DNA of 64,000 nt from Pontederia crassipes (lineage: Eukaryota > Streptophyta > Magnoliopsida > Commelinales > Pontederiaceae): NCBI GenBank assembly GCA_030549335.1, contig CM060190.1:65672118-65736117 (forward strand). The letters are read 5' to 3'. Made by a program: the position numbers and the translations under genes. Positions 59,747-64,000 of this stretch are shown here, piece after piece. The notes beneath the pieces are model-generated. The model was not told the DNA's origin. It searched no databases and saw only the letters and a list, made by a program, of their open reading frames with translations. How positions within the stretch are numbered: the stretch's first letter is position 1; the number at the start of each line of letters is the position of its first letter.

Positions 59747-60824
59747 GGCGTTATCGCATGCTTATTTACTTTCGCATCTGATTCGTTTTCCAGGTTGGAG
59801 AAATCATCAGTCGCTTCGAGAAGAAGGGATTTTATTTGAAAGGTACCCGATCACATTGGTTTTCTTTTTTGGATATTCTTGCCCCAACTGTGGATTTGTT
59901 CTGAATAGTTGTTTCCAAGTTCCTCTATTTATCGATTTTTTCCCCCAAAATTCGGTCTTTCGTCGTTGTGAAGTGAAAAGGCTTAGTTTTGATGCGAGTT
60001 TCATGTCCCTTATAGGACTGAAGCTGTTGAACGTGGAGCGATCCTTCGCCCAGAAACACTACGCTGACCTCTCTGCCAAGCCCTTCTTCCCCGGTCTTGT
60101 GGAGTACATCATCTCCGGCCCCGTCGTTGCCATGGTTTGGGAGGGAAAGAATGTCGTTGTGACGGGCCGCAAGATCATAGGCGCCACCAACCCGGCGGAG
60201 TCCGCTCCTGGCACCATCCGTGGGAACTTTTCCATTGAGATCGGAAGGTATGCATGCATGCTAAAATCCTGCCTGTTTTATATATAGGTAACTTGATGAG
60301 ATTTAAATTAATGCATGAATGCTAAAATTCTGCCTGTTTTATACATAGCACTTGAGAACTTGATGAGATTATACAAATGATAACTTGCAACCTATATGCA
60401 TTGGAATTGATTTTTTTTCTGCCTGGAATTGGAGTGTAGTTCTATTATCCTTGTGCCACAACGATTTCCTGGTGATTTGCGACATTGCTACCTAACGCGC
60501 GTACATGCAGAACTTATTGGATTTCCGGTTCCATGCTGTTTAATCTTTGTTGGCTGAAAGTCTCGTGTTTCTTCAGCCAATAATCTGCTATGGTTTTGAC
60601 TGCGATATGATGTGTTTTATTTATACTCTCCGAGTTATTTGTTTGAAACAATTGAGCTTTTCTCAGATGCCTCCATGCCCATCCTTATCTCACCTTGTGC
60701 CAATTTCAGGAATGTTATTCACGGTAGCGATTCAGTTGAGAGCGCGAGGAAGGAGATCGCCTTATGGTTTCCTGAAGGAGTTGCTGAGTGGCAGAGCAGT
60801 GCTCACCCATGGATTTATGAGTAG
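59603..60824 (+). CDS. NDPK1: Nucleoside diphosphate kinase 1 (cytosolic type)
   Basis: Transfers the gamma-phosphate from ATP to other nucleoside diphosphates through a phosphohistidine. Exons 59603-59653, 59794-59842, 60016-60247 and 60710-60824, all GT-AG with matching phases, give 148 residues, the usual length of the cytosolic plant isoform without a transit peptide. The start [20 protein letters not shown] is typical. Other family blocks are [37 protein letters not shown] and the catalytic NVIHGSDS with His115. The C-terminus is SSAHPWIYE. Intron 1 contains a (CT)21 microsatellite. A TATA box and telo-box-like motif lie upstream. No break or missing catalytic residue is seen. Confidence 0.98.
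59701..59742 (+). repeat. (CT)21 microsatellite in NDPK intron 1
   Basis: An uninterrupted 42-bp CT run about 50 bp after the exon 1 donor. It lengthens the polypyrimidine content of a short intron. Confidence 0.97.
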
Positions 60825-62394
60825 ATTCATGTCTGTTCTTGATGCTGCTGCACTCTTACTTTAACTGCTTCAATTTTGAGGTGTAGCTTCTGAAATCTTC
60901 CCCCCTCGGGGTTTTAATTCTAATATTTTGGACGTCACTGGAGTTTTATGTTAATCTTTGAGGAGTTTTCTTTTTTACTTATCTTTTTCCAACCCCAGTC
61001 TTTGTTGATCTTGGTGGCTATTAGTCACTTATTTATCTTCCCAAACATCACGTTGTTTTTATCTTTTTGTGTCAATTTGTTGGTACCTAATCCTTCGTAT
61101 ATGTGGTGCCTGTTTGATGGCTTAACGATGTGAGCTGATGTGATCTATTGGAGTATCGTAAGCAATTTGAAAGCGAACATTCACATGCTTTCCATAGTTC
61201 CTATCAAATCTGTATTTTAAAAATAGCGCTATTTTCGCTTCCAAAAGTACATTTGACGGTCATATTTTAAAGATGGCTCTTATTTCACTTCAAAATCACT
61301 TATAAATCATTTCTTCTATCTGTTACCATTCTAAATCATTTCTTCTATCTCTTATATTAAAATTCTGACAAGATTTTTATATTTAGAAATATTTGTTAAA
61401 CCAAATAAATCTAAGTTTTATCATTCACTTTTCTCAATTTTCGTTATATGTCTATTTATTTTAATTGACTCTTAAAGATGAAATTGTTTCAAATTTATCA
61501 AATGGAGTGATAATTATACATTTGGAGTGGCAACGCTGGTCTGTATTTAACACTAGATTATATAATTAACCATTTGTCTTTAATTTGACTTATCATGATT
61601 TATAAGTATAATTTACTCATAGTATTTTTGCTCTTATAAAATAATATGCCTTGGAAAAACTATATAAAATTCATTTGTAATTTCATTTTTCCTTGATTGT
61701 AATAGTAAGTTTACTAGATACTATAATTTGCATTTCATTTAATTTCTTCTAAAGGATTAGTATCTCGTATGCTTTTGTGGTACATCGCAAATATACTCTT
61801 GTTTTTAACTCATTCATCAAAGAAGATATAACAACTAAAACAATGGCATGACATTTACTTGAATATTTTCTCTTCTCTTTTACATCAACTTAGAAAAATA
61901 ATATGAAAATAAAAAATCAAAACAAATCAAAAATAGGTGGAGGTCGTTGTCTATTGTCGTCGCCGATGGAAGGAGCTGCCGTCCCTACCTCTAGAGTCTA
62001 GGCAAAAGAGATGGTGGAGGGGGCCATCGCCTCCGTCCGTTGTGGACAAGGGAATACAACCCATCAATGAGTTGCTTGTTTTTTTTTTAATATTAAATTT
62101 TAATTTAATATGAATACTTCTTTACAATGGCAATTTCATCACCTAAAGGAGTTTTGTGCACGCAGATTAAAAGATGAAGCCTTTTTATGGAGGTAATCCA
62201 TCAAAGAAAGAAGCGATCCTCCAAGGGTAAACATAAAATAAATCAAACTTCAGAAAAGACTGAGCATATAGTAGAAAGAAGCTTGATACCAACAAAGTAA
62301 ATCTCACAATACAGAGAAAGCTCTTGTCAAAGAAAACATCTAAATTGATTACATCTAAGCGAAGCCCAAAAAGAGAGAAGTAAAGAAAATGTGG
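60825..62394. other. Intergenic DNA between convergent NDPK and ELMO genes
   Basis: The first few hundred bases are NDPK 3' UTR and flank. A small GC-rich patch at 61935-62055 (GTCGTCGCCGATGG, GGGGGCCATCGCC) lies in AT-rich DNA and may be a MITE remnant. No gene recognised. Confidence 0.5.
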
Positions 62395-64000
62395 CTATCG
62401 TTGAAGCAGCAAATAAGAAGGCATATCTTCAATTCGTTGGATATCTTCTAACAGCAGCTCTCTTTCTAGTTCCCGTCGAGTCGACTTCATAACAGTCTGA
62501 AGAAACATAAAAAAACAGTTCAGACTATGAAGTACTCCAGCAGCATCTTCAGGAGTAAAAATAAATTATGATTACATACATTGAACTCCATGTACGTTGC
62601 ATGCATATCAAGCCATTGCTGATCCATCATCTTGAAGGTTATGCAGTACAATATGTCAAATGCTCGCTCGTTTTCTATCAATAAGAAAGAATTATTACTA
62701 TCCTCGTAAGAATAGATATTCTTGAGACTCAATAGTGTAAAGAAAAATGATGAAAATAAGCTTTATCAATAATCTGTAGACGAAGGTGGAGCATCTGCAC
62801 TGAATGTAAAACATTGGGTTCCGTTTGAAATTTGGTAAAAAATTTCTTCTCACTTTGATTTCTTTTCTTTTGTTCAGTTGGAGCTGAGTTGCATTTTGGC
62901 ATTACCTAATTAGACCATCATATCCCCACCCCCCTGAAGTGTTCGAGTTCTTTATGATACAAGAAGACACATATATGATCGCTTTGTGATATTGAATGCA
63001 AATAAAGTAAACTTTTTTTCCTTGAGGAAATAAGAGGTAAGTTACTGGTCATAATTACTTCTATTACTTTAGGCAGAAGAATTAATAACAATCAGTCCAG
63101 CCATAACTCAGAGCAGCAATGATCACTTACCAGCCAACAGCTTTACAAAAATTGCTCCCAGTATTGATCTTGGCTTTACTGCAGATGTAATTAATGATAA
63201 CCATCAAAAGTGTCTTCATAGTGAGATATGCAAAGATGACTTCCACAATGCATCAATCGAATCAATCTAATCTAAAATAACCACGCCAATAAGCAGAACC
63301 TGGAGAGTTTCAGAAGATACAAACCGGCCCGAAGATCAAGCATCTGTATTAGCATGAATGTAATATTTACACCAGCTACGGCAAATGGATACTCCCACAA
63401 AGCCCTGTTTCCCTCCTGCTTCCGGAGAAGATCCTGAAAGGACTTCTGCATGACAAAAAAAATCTATAAAATTGTTCATAATATGCTAATCTCTATATTT
63501 CCTTAATATCATGATTGAAATTGCAGCCTAACTCCACATTTTACACAATGCATGAATTTACCCAGATTCTGGACAAAGAAAATGTCATAAAGCAGCTTCT
63601 GAGAGAAACAAGGTTCGCATTTTGATTAAGCTTACCAGCTACTATTAATGCATCAACCAAGAGTTCCAGGCCATGGTTCAACATAGATTATCAAATCAAT
63701 TTATCAAAAAATCAAATTCAAGTTCCAAAGAAATTGTTCTACCAAGAAAGGTCTCCTCTCATACCGGATCATGACTATAATGGCCAGAGGGAGGATAATA
63801 CTGTATTTCAGCATTCTCACAAAATGTTGCCAATCGACAGATTTCAGATGAGATAAGGTTTTTTATAGTGTTGCATCTAAACATGAAATAGCTTAATTAC
63901 TGGATAAAAAGACTTACCGGATAGTACTTTGCGAAGAACAATAAATTTTCCAAAGATATGAGACCACCTCCTCTGCAATACAGGCCAAGAAATCATTTGT
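62395..64000 (-). CDS. ELMO domain-containing protein, C-terminal part (5' end beyond the window)
   Basis: ELMO-domain proteins of plants are related to animal ELMOD proteins, which act on small GTPases of the Arf class; the plant role is little defined. Exons in coding order visible here: 63972-63918, 63445-63325, 63178-63131, 62674-62580 and 62496-62395, all GT-AG with matching phases, about 140 codons, ending TAG at 62397-62395. The protein reads GGGLISLENLLFFAKYYP, KSFQDLLRKQEGNRALWEYP, FAVAGVNITFMLIQMLDLRA, VKPRSILGAIFVKLLA, ENERAFDILYCITFKMMDQQ, WLDMHATYMEFN and the C-terminal STRRELERELLLEDIQRIED. These blocks are the C-terminal half of the ELMO domain and the usual short tail. The N-terminal half is off the right edge. 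Convergent with NDPK1. Confidence 0.93.

Noticed and set aside
59742-60287. 181-codon ORF over NDPK exons 2-3
   Set aside because: It reads through introns 1 and 2. The four-exon model gives the exact 148-residue family protein.
62520-62732. 70-codon ORF as an independent small gene
   Set aside because: Its core is an exon of the ELMO gene (62580-62674); the remainder is intron read-through.

Overview
The window is nuclear DNA of a flowering plant, probably a monocot outside the grasses. This rests on plant-type intron-rich genes, an AT-rich background, one very GC-rich single-exon gene, and dense plant transposons. The species cannot be fixed from the sequence. About two thirds of the window is transposon-derived or anonymous AT-rich DNA.

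Five host genes can be supported. (1) The plastid carbamoyl-phosphate synthase small subunit (583-7101, +, nine exons, first exon off the left edge). (2) A PRA1-family membrane-trafficking protein (10707-11258, -, single exon). (3) A GATA zinc-finger/DEUBAD-like nuclear protein of 561 residues (20999-29836, -, eight exons). (4) A complete nucleoside diphosphate kinase 1 of 148 residues (59603-60824, +, four exons). (5) The C-terminal half of an ELMO-domain protein (62395 to the right edge, -). The genes look like unrelated housekeeping or regulatory loci, not a pathway cluster.

The left 30 kb is gene space invaded by transposons. An RTE-clade LINE family has six copies there and a seventh at 34.8 kb. 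One copy is nearly full length (22000-25173), two are internally deleted, and the others are 5'-truncated, down to a 39-bp tail. A 5-kb two-gene Mutator-like element with 226-bp terminal inverted repeats lies at 12904-17897. A GC-rich hAT-type element sits in a carbamoyl-phosphate synthase intron. A GC-rich Mutator-type MITE lies at 19167-19870.

The middle (30.5-59.4 kb) carries no recognisable host gene. It holds a degenerate AT-rich tandem array with a roughly 155-bp spacing and a longer superimposed period (35.6-38.9 kb), next to an LTR element with only decayed internal DNA (38867-43000). It also holds several short elements with CGGGTC/CCGGTC-rich ends, GC-rich minisatellite islands at 33 and 51.7 kb, a long-TIR element with a unique interior (56810-57616), and a foldback element with an insertion in one arm (58.1-59.3 kb). 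The right end returns to gene space with the NDPK and ELMO genes.

The observations most worth following are the RTE derivatives (an in-frame deleted copy that stays open, and a two-ended derivative joined to foreign DNA inside one target-site duplication), the two-gene Mutator element with a GRF zinc-finger gene, and the two-level AT-rich array.
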